Numbered from the stretch's first letter, positions 17,932 through 27,373 are shown. The stretch: 64,000 bases of DNA from an uncultured bacterium (GCA_905215965.1 CAJMSD010000008.1:65740-129739); one strand, 5' to 3'. Program-made: numbers and translations. The notes: generated by a model not told the origin, from the sequence alone.

Positions 17932-20496
17932 ATGGCAGATCATAAGCTCTCTCTTGAAGATATTCTCGACGAGTATTCTCCCGAAAGAAAAAATAACGAT
18001 AATTCAAAGGATTACGACAGCCGTCTGGAGACTGAAAAGCTTCTCACCGCAGCAGAAAAACTCAACGCTGCTCAAATCGTTGAAGACAAGCCTGTAAACA
18101 GCATAAGCCACCAGACGACTATGCGAAAACACAGTGCGGTCAAGCTTGCGGATACTTCATTAAGACGTCCGCAGCCTGCCAACGATGTAAAGCCGTCAGA
18201 TCTTTCAAGATCTAAGGTCTCGTTTGTAAATTCCGAGGCTATGAATCGGATAAGAAATGCTTCTAATGCCGAAAAAGCTGCCGGATATGACAGCGCGCTT
18301 GTAAAAAATCAGATCGAATCAGATCATATGCCAAAGATACGCCGTATGTCGGATTCTACACGCGCTAAAGAAATCGAAAATATTAAAAGCAGCCGTAAGC
18401 GGCGCCGTGACTCTCTGAGCTATACATACGACAAGGAAAGTCCTGACGGCGAATATATGTATTCTCCTCCCAAGGTGAAAAGGAAAAAGCGTTCACGCGA
18501 CGAGATAATCGATGAATTCAACAGTCCCAACGGAAAAAAGCTTACTACCGATATCGTTCCGTCTCCTGCGGCAGCAGAAGCGGCAAAACCGGTTACTCCT
18601 GCACCAAGAGCCGAAAAAACAAGTATAAATCTCAGCGATACAAGCGGATTCAGTAATTCTTCCATAGACGTTCATATAACTCAAAACACAAATGAATATG
18701 TTTCCGAAAGGTCAAAGAAAAAGCGAACAAAACGTATTGTTGACTTTAATTATTACGGAGACGTGGAGGACGTTGGCAGAGATATCTACGAGCTGAAAAG
18801 CACTATTTCGGCAAGAGTTGTCATTCTTGCAATGACCGCTCTGCTAAGTCTTTATATGACCTTTGCCAATCAATTCGATATTCCGATAATCGGAATTCTC
18901 AGCAGGGAAAATATCAAGCAGTACCTTGTTATTCACTTCTTGATAGGATTTATTTCTATCATTTCATCGATTCCGGTTATTACAAACGGCTTGAAAAAGC
19001 TTTTCACTCTCAAAGCTGACAGTGATTCAATGACCGCCGTGGTCTCGCTTTCATGCCTGATAGCTATTTTACCGACGCTGCTTATCCCCGATCTTACAGC
19101 TTCGGACAATATACACATTTATATGCCTATAGGTGTTCTTTCCTTATTTATGAACGCTGTGGGAAAATTGCTGATCATAAAGCGAGCTGCAAGAAATTTT
19201 AATTTCGTTTCCAAAAATTTTGACCGTCACGGCATAACCTATGTGCGCGATGAGGAACGTGCCGAGCTTCTGACAAGAGGAACTCTCGGCGACTTCCCTA
19301 TTCTGGCATCAATGAGAAAAACCGACTTTCTCACCGACTTTCTGAGATATACCTACTCTTCGGATATGACAGACAAGTTCTGCCGCAAGACAACTCCGCT
19401 TTGCTTTATATTTTCTCTGATCGTTTCAGTTATGATAACATACTTCCGCAAAGGAGCTTTCCTCTCGGCTGATGCGTTGGCGTTCGGATTCTCTATTTTT
19501 ACAATGCTTATATGCGTATCCTCATGTATCGCACTTCCTCTTGTTTCAAATATTCCTCTTGAAAACGTATCTAATAAGGCGATACGCAATAAGGGGATCA
19601 TGCTCGGTTATCAGAGCGTTGATGATTTCTATGACACAAATTCAATTCTCATAAGCGCAGAAAAGCTTTTTCCGCTTAATTCAATAAAACTCAGCGGAAT
19701 AAAAGTCTTTTCAAATACAAAAATCGACGAAGCTCTCCTTGAAGCGGCAAGTCTTACGCATCATGCAGGAAGTATTATGCAAATGCTCTTCAATGACGTA
19801 ATCGCCGGAAAGGAAGAAATTCTTTACAACATCGAAAACTTTTCTTATGAGGAATCTATGGGACTTTGCGGCTGGATTGGCAATAAGCGCGTACTTTTTG
19901 GCAACCGCGAATTGATGACAAGCCATAACATCGAAGGTATGCCTACCAAAACAAAGGAAAACGAGTATGCTTCCGCTTCTCAGGAAGCTCTCTATCTCTC
20001 GATATCAGGCAACCTTGCTGCAATGTTCATAGTTGACATGACAGCTGACAAAAACGTTAAGCACTGGCTGAAAAGGCTGTATAAAAACAAAATCTGCGTT
20101 ATAATCAAAAGCGTGGATTCATGTATTTCTCTGAAAAAGCTCTCAACGCTTTTTGGAATTCCAGAAGAAATGATGAAAATTATTCCTCATAAGCTGCACA
20201 ACGATTTTGACGCTGAAACAAGCAAGACCGTTCGTCTTAGCTCTTCTATGGCTTGTACCGGAAGCTTTTCTTCGATGGCACAGCTGATCGTCGGCGCAAG
20301 AACGGTTCATTCTGCATCAATAATCGGACTCATTTGCCAGACAGTTTCCATATTGCTCGGATTAGGTCTGTGTATGCTGCTGATTCTTTCAAAAGCATTC
20401 GATTATGACTATTCCTCTGCTTCTTCGCTTATCATCTATAACCTGATCTGTACGGTTCTCACATACATTGCCGTTAATCTTAAAAGATTGAAATAA
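17932..20496 (+). CDS. Large membrane protein resembling a catalytically dead P-type ATPase
   Basis: 854 residues, function unknown. Residues 1-~275 are hydrophilic, Lys/Arg/Ser-rich and probably disordered. Then about eight membrane segments. Layout follows P1B ATPases: a pair near 290-345, a pair near 360-410, a shrunken A-domain region without TGES (about 415-470), two helices with SSCIALPLVSNIP where CPCALGLATP normally stands, then RNKGIMLGYQSVDDFYDTNSILISAEKLF where the DKTGTLT phosphorylation site should be (Asp replaced by Ser, ~575), a reduced N/P domain and LIVGARTVHSASIIGLICQ at the end. GDGxND is missing. So no ATP-driven transport is expected; the similarity is by eye. Confidence 0.65.
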   Translation: MADHKLSLEDILDEYSPERKNNDNSKDYDSRLETEKLLTAAEKLNAAQIVEDKPVNSISHQTTMRKHSAVKLADTSLRRPQPANDVKPSDLSRSKVSFVNSEAMNRIRNASNAEKAAGYDSALVKNQIESDHMPKIRRMSDSTRAKEIENIKSSRKRRRDSLSYTYDKESPDGEYMYSPPKVKRKKRSRDEIIDEFNSPNGKKLTTDIVPSPAAAEAAKPVTPAPRAEKTSINLSDTSGFSNSSIDVHITQNTNEYVSERSKKKRTKRIVDFNYYGDVEDVGRDIYELKSTISARVVILAMTALLSLYMTFANQFDIPIIGILSRENIKQYLVIHFLIGFISIISSIPVITNGLKKLFTLKADSDSMTAVVSLSCLIAILPTLLIPDLTASDNIHIYMPIGVLSLFMNAVGKLLIIKRAARNFNFVSKNFDRHGITYVRDEERAELLTRGTLGDFPILASMRKTDFLTDFLRYTYSSDMTDKFCRKTTPLCFIFSLIVSVMITYFRKGAFLSADALAFGFSIFTMLICVSSCIALPLVSNIPLENVSNKAIRNKGIMLGYQSVDDFYDTNSILISAEKLFPLNSIKLSGIKVFSNTKIDEALLEAASLTHHAGSIMQMLFNDVIAGKEEILYNIENFSYEESMGLCGWIGNKRVLFGNRELMTSHNIEGMPTKTKENEYASASQEALYLSISGNLAAMFIVDMTADKNVKHWLKRLYKNKICVIIKSVDSCISLKKLSTLFGIPEEMMKIIPHKLHNDFDAETSKTVRLSSSMACTGSFSSMAQLIVGARTVHSASIIGLICQTVSILLGLGLCMLLILSKAFDYDYSSASSLIIYNLICTVLTYIAVNLKRLK

Positions 20497-20553
20497 GCAG
20501 ATATGCAGCGTTCTATGAAAGTCACGTAATGTTCTTTCGGAAAGGAGATTTTT

Positions 20554-22035
20554 ATGTCAAACAGATATATTGATCCGGAAAACAGAAAAAATCATTATAA
20601 GAATACGGATAATGAAAATACACAGTATTTTTACAAGCCGTCCGATAATTATGATACGGCTGAGATACCGTACTCCAACAGAAACAGAAAACCGCAACAG
20701 CAACAGCAAAATCCATATCAGCATGACGAACAATATTACCGCGAAGGTAACTCCCCGCCTCAGTCAAGAAACAGCTATTATGATGACGAAAGTCCGATCA
20801 ACAGACGCAGACAGCCGCAGGGCGGATACGGATATTCACAGTCCGGCAGTCAGCAGCGTCCCGTGAGCAATCCTGACAGACCAAGGCAGCAGCGCCGTCC
20901 GTCAAGCGGAGGAAATGCTCCGCAAAGAAGAACTTCAAACGGCGGAGCTCATCACAGTCAGCATAATCCTACCCATAACAAAAGGACTCAGCAGGAGCAC
21001 AGACGCCAGCAGAACAATAATAACCGCCCGGTCAACAAAAATAATTACGATAATCGCAAACCGCCTAAAAGGAAAAAGAGGAAAAAGAATATTTTCCTTA
21101 GAATTATTCTCGTAATTCTTATTATCCTCCTGCTGATTTTCGGAACTTATTCCTGTGCCGCAATGACGGTCATTAATAAACTGAATTATCAGGAAAGCGT
21201 TCAAAGAACACATTCATCGTCCGCACTCAGCAAAAGCTATGTGACGACAATCCTCCTGATGGGCACGGATTCCCGCGGCAATGAAGAGCGCGGCCGCTCG
21301 GACACAATGATACTTCTGACCGTGAATTCTAAGACCGATGAGATCACTCTTACCTCGCTGATGAGAGATTGTTATGTGGATATTCCGGGAAGAGGTATGG
21401 ACAAGCTCACTCATGCTTACTCATACGGAGGAGCAGAACTGCTTATGGATACTATTGAAAACAACTTCTCTGTCCGCATTGATGACTATATTGCTGTAAA
21501 CTTTATTTCATTTGCAAAAATTGTAGACGCACTCGGCGGAATAGAGATCGAAATTTCTGACGCAGAAGCTCAGGAGATCAATACTATTCTTCAAGCTGAA
21601 GTAAACGAGATAATGGGCGACGCAGTTGACGCCGACCTCCTCAGTGGCGGCGGTAAGGTCAAGCTTAACGGCAAACAGACTCTTTCCTATGCAAGAATAC
21701 GTCATGTTGGAAATGCTGATTTCGAGCGTACAGAACGTCAAAGAAATGTTCTTACTCAGCTTGCCGGCAATATCAAATCTCTGTCGCCGTCGGCTATTAC
21801 AGAAATTGCAAACGAAGCCGTTCCTCAGGTAACCACAAATATGAGCAAATCCGAGCTTTATCTGCTGTCCCTGAGACTTCCCTTCTTTATAGGATACGAT
21901 ATAAAGCAGATACAGATTCCGGCAGAAGGAACATACAGCGGCGGAACTGCCGAAAACGGAATGTCGGTTTTAAATGTTGACTTTGACGCTAATATTGAAA
22001 TTCTTGAAGACAGCGTTTTCACGGATAAAAAATAA
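20554..22035 (+). CDS. LytR-CpsA-Psr (LCP) family cell-wall polymer ligase
   Basis: LCP enzymes transfer undecaprenyl-linked teichoic acids or polysaccharides to peptidoglycan. Residues 1-~175 are low-complexity, rich in Asn/Gln/Arg/Pro; one membrane helix follows (about 178-205), then the LCP domain (about 225-440): LLMGTDSRGNEERGRSDTMILLTVN, LTSLMRDCYVDIPGRG, KLTHAYSYGG, SYARIRHVGNADFERTERQRNVL. The conserved Arg and Asp residues are present. Long cytosolic Q/N-rich tail is unusual and could be an interaction region. Strong AAAGGAG before ATG. 493 residues. Confidence 0.92.
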   Translation: MSNRYIDPENRKNHYKNTDNENTQYFYKPSDNYDTAEIPYSNRNRKPQQQQQNPYQHDEQYYREGNSPPQSRNSYYDDESPINRRRQPQGGYGYSQSGSQQRPVSNPDRPRQQRRPSSGGNAPQRRTSNGGAHHSQHNPTHNKRTQQEHRRQQNNNNRPVNKNNYDNRKPPKRKKRKKNIFLRIILVILIILLLIFGTYSCAAMTVINKLNYQESVQRTHSSSALSKSYVTTILLMGTDSRGNEERGRSDTMILLTVNSKTDEITLTSLMRDCYVDIPGRGMDKLTHAYSYGGAELLMDTIENNFSVRIDDYIAVNFISFAKIVDALGGIEIEISDAEAQEINTILQAEVNEIMGDAVDADLLSGGGKVKLNGKQTLSYARIRHVGNADFERTERQRNVLTQLAGNIKSLSPSAITEIANEAVPQVTTNMSKSELYLLSLRLPFFIGYDIKQIQIPAEGTYSGGTAENGMSVLNVDFDANIEILEDSVFTDKK

Positions 22036-22084
22036 CACAAAAATCCCTCGGTGAATAAATGTAGATGCTCATAAAGAAGATTTA

Positions 22085-22129
22085 GCCATAGCACTTATGA
22101 TTTTCGGTCAAAAGTGCTATGGCGTTTTT
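22085..22129 (+). terminator. Terminator after the LCP gene
   Basis: Perfect 12-base stem GCCATAGCACTT / AAGTGCTATGGC followed by GTTTTTA. Confidence 0.9.
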
Positions 22130-22130
22130 A

Positions 22131-22159
22131 TTGACAACGTTACAACAATGATGTATAAT
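22131..22159 (+). promoter_or_regulatory. Promoter of the broken alpha/beta hydrolase
   Basis: Consensus TTGACA (22131-22136), 17 bases, TATAAT (22154-22159). A very strong promoter in front of a gene with an internal stop. Confidence 0.8.
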
Positions 22160-22214
22160 TATTACTAAAATAAATCAGAATTTATATGTCATTTCATTAA
22201 AAGGAGAGCGTTAA

Positions 22215-22979
22215 ATGAGTTACTTTAATTATGGTGAAAAAAAGCTGTACTACAATGAAAAAGGCTCAGGACAGACTTTGATATTTCTTCACGGAAATAC
22301 CGCTTCTTCTCAGATGTATGCACATATAGCAGAGGAATACAGCAAAAACTTCAAGGTTGTCCTGATAGATTTTTTAGGTCACGGAAAATCAGACAGACTT
22401 GATGTATTCCCGACAGACTTTTGGTTTTATGAAGCTAAGCAGGTAATTGCATTTCTGAAAGAAAAGCAATACTGAGCTGTAAATATTATCGGCAGCAGCG
22501 GAGGCGCTATAGTTGCAATAAATGTTGCGCTTGAAGCTCCCGAACTTATAAAAAAAGTAATTGCTGATAGCTTTGAGGGAGAAACTGCAACTGATGTATT
22601 CACTCAGAATCTTTTGAAAGACCGTGAAATGGCAAAAAACGATGAAGGAGCACGAGGTTTTTATGAATATATGCATGGTGCAGATTGGGAAAAAATAGTT
22701 GACAATGATACTTCTGCAATTATAAGGCATCAGAAAAAGATAGGACATTTTTTTCACAGGCCATTGAATGAACTGACTGTGGATATCCTTCTGACCGGAA
22801 GCAAAGAAGATAAGTTTATGTATAGTATTTCTGATGATTATTATGAAAAGGTTTATGGAGAGATAGTCAAAAAGTTAAAACATGGAAAAATTCACCTGTT
22901 TTCTAAAGGTGATCATCCTGCAATGATAAGCAATTTTCAGGAATTCTATGATTTAAGTAAGGAATTCTTAATACTGTAA
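22215..22979 (+). pseudogene. Alpha/beta hydrolase interrupted by an in-frame TGA
   Basis: One continuous frame of 254 codons encodes an alpha/beta hydrolase except for a TGA at 22473-22475. The first part has the oxyanion HG motif (LIFLHGNTAS) and the LIDFLGHGKSD strand; the second begins right at the nucleophile elbow (NIIGSSGGAIVAIN) and ends with the catalytic His region (LFSKGDHPAM). The stop falls between them, so a truncated product would lack the nucleophile. Promoter and Shine-Dalgarno (AAAAGGAG) are intact, suggesting recent decay, a sequencing error or a strain-specific allele. No frameshift. More AT-rich than neighbours. Confidence 0.85.
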
Positions 22980-23009
22980 ATTCTGATTTATGCGCATAAT
23001 TATAAATGT

Positions 23010-23055
23010 AAATAATCCCCAAAGCAACCATTGACAGCTGCTTCGGGGATTAAAA
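23010..23055. terminator. Hairpin between converging genes
   Basis: AATCCCC-AAAGCA...TGCTTC-GGGGATT stem between the hydrolase remnant and the minus-strand gene that ends at 23110. The T run is weak on both sides, so a shared terminator is only probable. Confidence 0.55.
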
Positions 23056-23109
23056 TTCTTTATTAGTACCGTCCCAATACCGAGGGATCAATTTTTATAT
23101 CATATACTA

Positions 23110-25560
23110 TTACTTAACAGTGAATGTAAGCTCTATTGTCGTCCACTCGCCAACTGACGAAAGATCTACAGCATCTTCGGTACTATCCAAATAAAGATAA
23201 ACTTCGCAGTCTCCGTTTACGTCATTTAAAACACATTCCGGATGAGCTATAGGATATTCTGTGCCATCGATTTTTACCTTGTCAACTGTAATTGAAGCAT
23301 TTGCATAATCATTATCTTCAATGTTTCTGATTATAAAACCAAACATTGCAATTCCGTTAGGCAATGAATCTTCGCCCATGTAATCGCCTATCTGCTGGCG
23401 GTAATCATCGGAATCAGCTGTAACGCTTACTGTATATGTACCGCTGTTTCCGCTGACATCAGCATATACGGCTTTTTCAGCAAGAGTGTCATTTACAGTT
23501 CCTGCTGCAAACGCTTTATAATCCCTATCAATTACAAATAATGCTGCCTGACCTTTACTTATTATATACTCGTCATCGAGATAATAGTCATCATCATCAT
23601 AGTCGTAATCATCGTCAGAGCTGTCATCGTCTAAATCGTAATCGTCGTCATAATCATAATCGTCGTCCCAGTCGTAGTCGTCATCGTCCCAATCATAATC
23701 GTCGTCCCAATCATAATCGTCGTCATAATCATAATCATCGTCGTAATCGTAATCGTCGTCCCAGTCGTAGTCGTCATCGTCCCAATCGTAGTAATCATCG
23801 TCAGCATTAATATCATCGAAGAAACTGTCAGCTGCCATACCTGCAAGCTCATTAAGCTCGTCATCTGTGAATGCATCGCCGCAAATCTTCTTCAGCAAGT
23901 CATTTACATAAGCGCTGACGTCATCTCTTGAAACATAATCTTCCGGAACGAAGTTCTCCATTGTCTCTTCGTCTATCATCAGAGCGTCGCTTTCAGCAGG
24001 AACATCAACAGAAGCGCCGTCACTGCTTGAGAACGTCAAAACGACCTTACCATAATCTTTTCCATCGATATTTATGTCGTAATTAACATCCTGCTTCTTG
24101 CCGTCTGATTCGAAAGAAACAGCGATTGGATCAATGTCAGAAATTATAGCCTTTATATCAGCATTAAAGTAACCTTTTTCTTCGTTTACAACTTCAAAAT
24201 CGGTAAACTCTACAGAGAACTCAATATCGTCCTCGTCATATTCGGAATCGTACTTGAATACGAATTCACCGTCATAAGCATTGCTGTCTTCTTCGGCATT
24301 AAGCTCTACTACGATTTTTTCATCGTCCATATTGCAAACGAATTCGCCGCCAACGTCTTTTCCGTCGTGACCGTAGGCAAAGGTTATTTCATCTTCGTCA
24401 TCTTTCATGCTAAATCCTTTGATAGCGCCCTTTGAGTCAACGTAGATATCGATATCTACAGATTCTGTATCATCGAAGTCTCCGTTTTCCTTGCTTGTTT
24501 TAAGGCTGTCAAGAGCCTCGTCGAACATTTCATTATATTCTTCTTTAGTACAAAGATCAAGTCTCTTTGTTGCAATATCCTTGAGAGTATCGTCATCGGA
24601 AGCAGTTTTTACAATTTCCTTAGCGATATCGTAAGCCATGCTTCCGTCAGCTTCAACTGTTACAACAGTATACTTAACGGTGATATCGGCAATATCGATC
24701 TCTTCCTTCTTTTCAAGGTCTACATCGCCGGTAACTCCTGCAATGATCGCGCCGTATTTGGAAATGATTTCCTCAAGCTCCTCCGGAGTAACGATACTTG
24801 AAGGATCGCTTGAGTAAGATTTGATTTTTTCCATTGCCTCAGCTTGTTCGCCGGCTTCACTGTATACATCATTCATGATATCTCCGAGATTCATTCCGAT
24901 CCATTTTTCCTGAAGCTCAGGGATTCTTGCAAAATAGACATTGTCGCTGGTATCAGCCGCAAACTCGATTGAAGTAAGCTTGTCGCCGTTATATTCAACG
25001 TATACGTCTCCGGACATCTTTCCGCCGTTAACCTTTGCGGTAGAACCTACAGCGGCATCGCTGAAATTATCAATTATTTTCTTAGCCTGTTCGCTTCCTT
25101 CGGCTTCCTGACCGATAAGCTCGTCAATAAGCATATTTTTAACTTCATCGCTTGCCGTATACTTAACAATAAACTCTTCCGACTGTCCCTTTTCCATTTT
25201 ATCAATATATGTCTCATAAGCTTCTGAAGAATTCTTAGCCAGATTATCAGTATTATTCTCAAGAACCCATGAATAATACTCCGCAGGCTCGCTTACTGCA
25301 AGCTTAACCTGATTCTTGACATAATCCGATAAATTATAAGCGGCGATTCCTCCGCCTGCAACTACAGCTGCAATGCCGGCGCTGATTGCCGCAATTTTTA
25401 CACCCTTTTTCTTCTTCGGAGCAAAGTCAACTCCGCTTACTGCCGATCCGTTACTAAAATTGTCATTTCCAATGATATTTCCACTGTTGTTCTGAGTGAG
25501 GCTGCAATCACAGACTCCACTCTCAGGAAGCTCTTTTCCGCAGTTTTCACAAAATGCCAT
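23110..25560 (-). CDS. Zinc-ribbon membrane protein with Asp/Tyr/Trp repeat tract
   Basis: 816 residues, function unknown. It starts with a zinc ribbon (FCENCGKELPESGVCDC, Cys pairs CxxC and CxC), followed by a Lys-rich stop and one membrane helix (about residues 40-60). The rest should be outside the cell: an acidic body of repeated strand-rich segments, a tract of about 80 residues made almost only of Asp, Tyr and Trp (about 583-661), and a C-terminal beta-rich domain of about 130 residues that includes a second set of strands. Start: ATG 25560 is chosen because GGAGG lies 8-9 bases before it. The acidic tract could bind Ca2+ or cationic surfaces (inference). Confidence 0.75.
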   Translation of the reverse strand: MAFCENCGKELPESGVCDCSLTQNNSGNIIGNDNFSNGSAVSGVDFAPKKKKGVKIAAISAGIAAVVAGGGIAAYNLSDYVKNQVKLAVSEPAEYYSWVLENNTDNLAKNSSEAYETYIDKMEKGQSEEFIVKYTASDEVKNMLIDELIGQEAEGSEQAKKIIDNFSDAAVGSTAKVNGGKMSGDVYVEYNGDKLTSIEFAADTSDNVYFARIPELQEKWIGMNLGDIMNDVYSEAGEQAEAMEKIKSYSSDPSSIVTPEELEEIISKYGAIIAGVTGDVDLEKKEEIDIADITVKYTVVTVEADGSMAYDIAKEIVKTASDDDTLKDIATKRLDLCTKEEYNEMFDEALDSLKTSKENGDFDDTESVDIDIYVDSKGAIKGFSMKDDEDEITFAYGHDGKDVGGEFVCNMDDEKIVVELNAEEDSNAYDGEFVFKYDSEYDEDDIEFSVEFTDFEVVNEEKGYFNADIKAIISDIDPIAVSFESDGKKQDVNYDINIDGKDYGKVVLTFSSSDGASVDVPAESDALMIDEETMENFVPEDYVSRDDVSAYVNDLLKKICGDAFTDDELNELAGMAADSFFDDINADDDYYDWDDDDYDWDDDYDYDDDYDYDDDYDWDDDYDWDDDDYDWDDDYDYDDDYDLDDDSSDDDYDYDDDDYYLDDEYIISKGQAALFVIDRDYKAFAAGTVNDTLAEKAVYADVSGNSGTYTVSVTADSDDYRQQIGDYMGEDSLPNGIAMFGFIIRNIEDNDYANASITVDKVKIDGTEYPIAHPECVLNDVNGDCEVYLYLDSTEDAVDLSSVGEWTTIELTFTVK
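23577..23810 (-). repeat. Tandem DNA repeat coding for the D/Y/W tract
   Basis: Imperfect tandem units coding for blocks such as DYDWDDD and DYDYDDD. Codons vary (GAC/GAT, TAC/TAT), so the amino-acid pattern is kept better than the DNA, which points to selection on the protein. Length is likely to vary between strains. Confidence 0.8.
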
Positions 25561-25605
25561 AATAAAATCCTCCATATAATTTTTTTGACATAAAACGTCT
25601 AATTA

Positions 25606-25634
25606 ATAATAACACACAAATATATAAAAGTCAA
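25606..25634 (-). promoter_or_regulatory. Promoter of the D/Y/W-repeat protein gene
   Basis: Minus strand TTGACT (25629-25634), 17-base spacer, TATTAT (25606-25611). Confidence 0.7.
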
Positions 25635-25814
25635 CCGAAATCGCGTAATTTAGCCGTTTTGTATACAATCTGTAACTTAAATCCAAATTATATAAAACTT
25701 TCCTACATATATAATTTTTAATTTGATTCGAAAATTGATGCATAATTCTTCATATTCCGACCATAATAAAGACAGTTCCATAGGAGCTTAAATTTTTTTA
25801 AGGAGTCTTGAATC

Positions 25815-25997
25815 ATGGAAAACAAGAAGAAAAACGATAATATCAAATGTACAGTTTCACAGTGCCAGCACAACATGGTAACTGAGAATTACTGCTCTCT
25901 TGGCTGCATTACCGTAGGCACTCACGAAGAGAATCCTACAGTTCCCGAATGTACAGACTGCAACTCTTTCGTAAAGAGAACAGGCTGCTGCGGCTAA
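25815..25997 (+). CDS. DUF1540 domain small Cys-rich protein
   Basis: 60 residues with a Cys pattern IKCTVSQCQHN...NYCSLGCITVGTH...PECTDCNSF and a CC near the C-terminus, matching DUF1540, a small family in clostridia whose role is unknown and which probably binds metal through its cysteines. Clear AAGGAG site before ATG. Monocistronic; followed by a short GCCCGAT / ATCGGGC hairpin at 26004-26020. Confidence 0.88.
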   Translation: MENKKKNDNIKCTVSQCQHNMVTENYCSLGCITVGTHEENPTVPECTDCNSFVKRTGCCG

Positions 25998-26107
25998 ATT
26001 TACGCCCGATCTGATCGGGCTTACATATATTTGCGTCAAAATCATTGTGCATTTTCAATAAAAATTTAAGTTGATTACAGTCAAATCGGGAAAAATTTAT
26101 TATTCCC

Positions 26108-26136
26108 TTGAAAAATCAATCTGATTGGAGTATAAT
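26108..26136 (+). promoter_or_regulatory. Promoter of ireB
   Basis: TTGAAA (26108-26113), 17 bases, TATAAT (26131-26136). Confidence 0.75.
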
Positions 26137-26188
26137 AATAATAGGTTTCGTATATGTTACACTTTACTAAGCAGGAGGCCACGATATT

Positions 26189-26434
26189 ATGTTTGATAAA
26201 ACAATGACCTTTTCAGTCAATGAAGATAAAGAGGCTGAACTTAAACAAAACCTCACTATCATCTATGACGCATTAACTCAGAAAGGCTACAACCCCATTA
26301 ATCAGATTGTTGGTTATATTTTGTCAGAGGATCCGACTTACATAACCACCTATAACAATGCAAGAAGTCTTATCCGTCATATTGACCGTGACGAGCTTCT
26401 TCAGGTGCTTGTAAGATCATACCTCAATTCATAA
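26189..26434 (+). CDS. ireB: IreB family regulatory phosphoprotein (DUF965)
   Basis: 81-residue protein highly typical of the IreB/YrzL family: MFDKTMTFSVNEDKEAEL, YDALTQKGYNPINQIVGY, SEDPTYITTYNNAR. In Enterococcus faecalis IreB is phosphorylated on Thr by the PASTA kinase IreK and acts in cephalosporin resistance and envelope stress. The N-terminal Thr residues are conserved here. The usual neighbours ruvX/alaS are absent; here it stands alone between its own promoter and terminator. Confidence 0.93.
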   Translation: MFDKTMTFSVNEDKEAELKQNLTIIYDALTQKGYNPINQIVGYILSEDPTYITTYNNARSLIRHIDRDELLQVLVRSYLNS

Positions 26435-26496
26435 ACCTTCGGTTTCCGATGTGTCTGTACAAAGACTACGGATATCCGTAAATAAATGTTTTCACC

Positions 26497-26532
26497 AAAG
26501 ACGGCAGGATAATGCCGTCTTTAAATTTTTTC
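26497..26532 (+). terminator. Terminator after ireB
   Basis: Stem AAAGACGGCA / TGCCGTCTTT followed by AAATTTTTT. Confidence 0.88.
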
Positions 26533-26629
26533 GCCGGATTACTTTATCTTCCATTCATAACTTAATATTATTTTCAGATAATACTACTGCGGCGGAAAAC
26601 CGCGACTATCTAAAAGGAAAATCAAAAGT

Positions 26630-27367
26630 ATGAAATTTATAGCTCCGGCAGCGGCAGCTCTGATTGCCGCAAATGTGCCATGTATCACGGCTTACGCTTA
26701 CGACGGCACAAAAATCGGCTACGGTCAGGGTACTGTTGTTGATAACAGAAACCGTCCCGTTGACGCTGCTGAATTCAACAGCCGATACGGCGATCTTGAT
26801 GCCTGCGCCCTATCGCATGATGATAAAAGAATTATCATCACCTTTGATCAGGGCTATGAAAACGGATACACCGAAAAGATCCTTGACACACTGAAAGAAA
26901 AAAACGTAACTGCAATATTCTTCCTGACAGGCGATTACGCCAAAAAGGAAAAGGCTCTCGTTAACCGAATGATCGATGAAGGTCATATTATCGGAAATCA
27001 CGGCATGACTCACGCAAGTCTGCCCGATTTGTCTGAAAGCGAAGCAAAAGAAGAAATAATGTCTCTGCATAACTATGTTCTTGACGAGTACGATTATGAG
27101 ATGTCTTTTTTTCGCTGTCCGTGCGGAGAATACTCCGAAGCTGCTCTCGCAGAAATTCAGGACTGCGGATACTCGACGGTATTCTGGAGCTTTGCTTACG
27201 TTGACTGGATAACGGACAAGCAGCCTGCTTTAGATGAAGGATTAACGAAGATTTCTCAGTCCGCACACGGCGGAGAAATACTGCTTCTTCACTCGGTATC
27301 ATCAACAAATGCCGAAATTCTCGGCGATGTTATTGATAATTTCAGAGCGCAAGGCTTTATAGTATAA
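26630..27367 (+). CDS. Polysaccharide deacetylase (PdaA-like, CE4)
   Basis: Secreted or lipid-free exported N-deacetylase acting on peptidoglycan; by motif closest to PdaA, which deacetylates MurNAc before delta-lactam formation in spore cortex. Signal peptide at residues 1-23 (hydrophobic core, cleavage near AYA-YDG). CE4 motifs: TFDQGYENG (motif 1 in the PdaA form), NHGMTH (metal His pair), FRCPCGEYSE (motif 3, with Cys where Pro is common), and a late LLLHSVSS (motif 5). 245 residues. Stands alone, closed by a terminator. Vegetative or sporulation use cannot be told from the sequence. Confidence 0.9.
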   Translation: MKFIAPAAAALIAANVPCITAYAYDGTKIGYGQGTVVDNRNRPVDAAEFNSRYGDLDACALSHDDKRIIITFDQGYENGYTEKILDTLKEKNVTAIFFLTGDYAKKEKALVNRMIDEGHIIGNHGMTHASLPDLSESEAKEEIMSLHNYVLDEYDYEMSFFRCPCGEYSEAALAEIQDCGYSTVFWSFAYVDWITDKQPALDEGLTKISQSAHGGEILLLHSVSSTNAEILGDVIDNFRAQGFIV

Positions 27368-27373
27368 TTATTA

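Noticed and set aside
22473..22475. Selenocysteine at the TGA of the hydrolase
   Set aside because: The position before the nucleophile elbow is not a Cys/Sec site in this family and no clear SECIS-like hairpin follows.
23541..23810. His/Arg-rich ORF opposite the D/Y/W tract
   Set aside because: It is the reverse reading of the Asp-codon repeat (GAC/GAT gives His, Arg, Ser); no start signal and no family.
23577..23810. CRISPR array
   Set aside because: The repeat is in frame inside a coding gene, units are short and without unique spacers.
26451..26633. 60-codon ORF between ireB and the PdaA-like gene
   Set aside because: It runs over the ireB terminator, has no Shine-Dalgarno and shows no protein-like composition.
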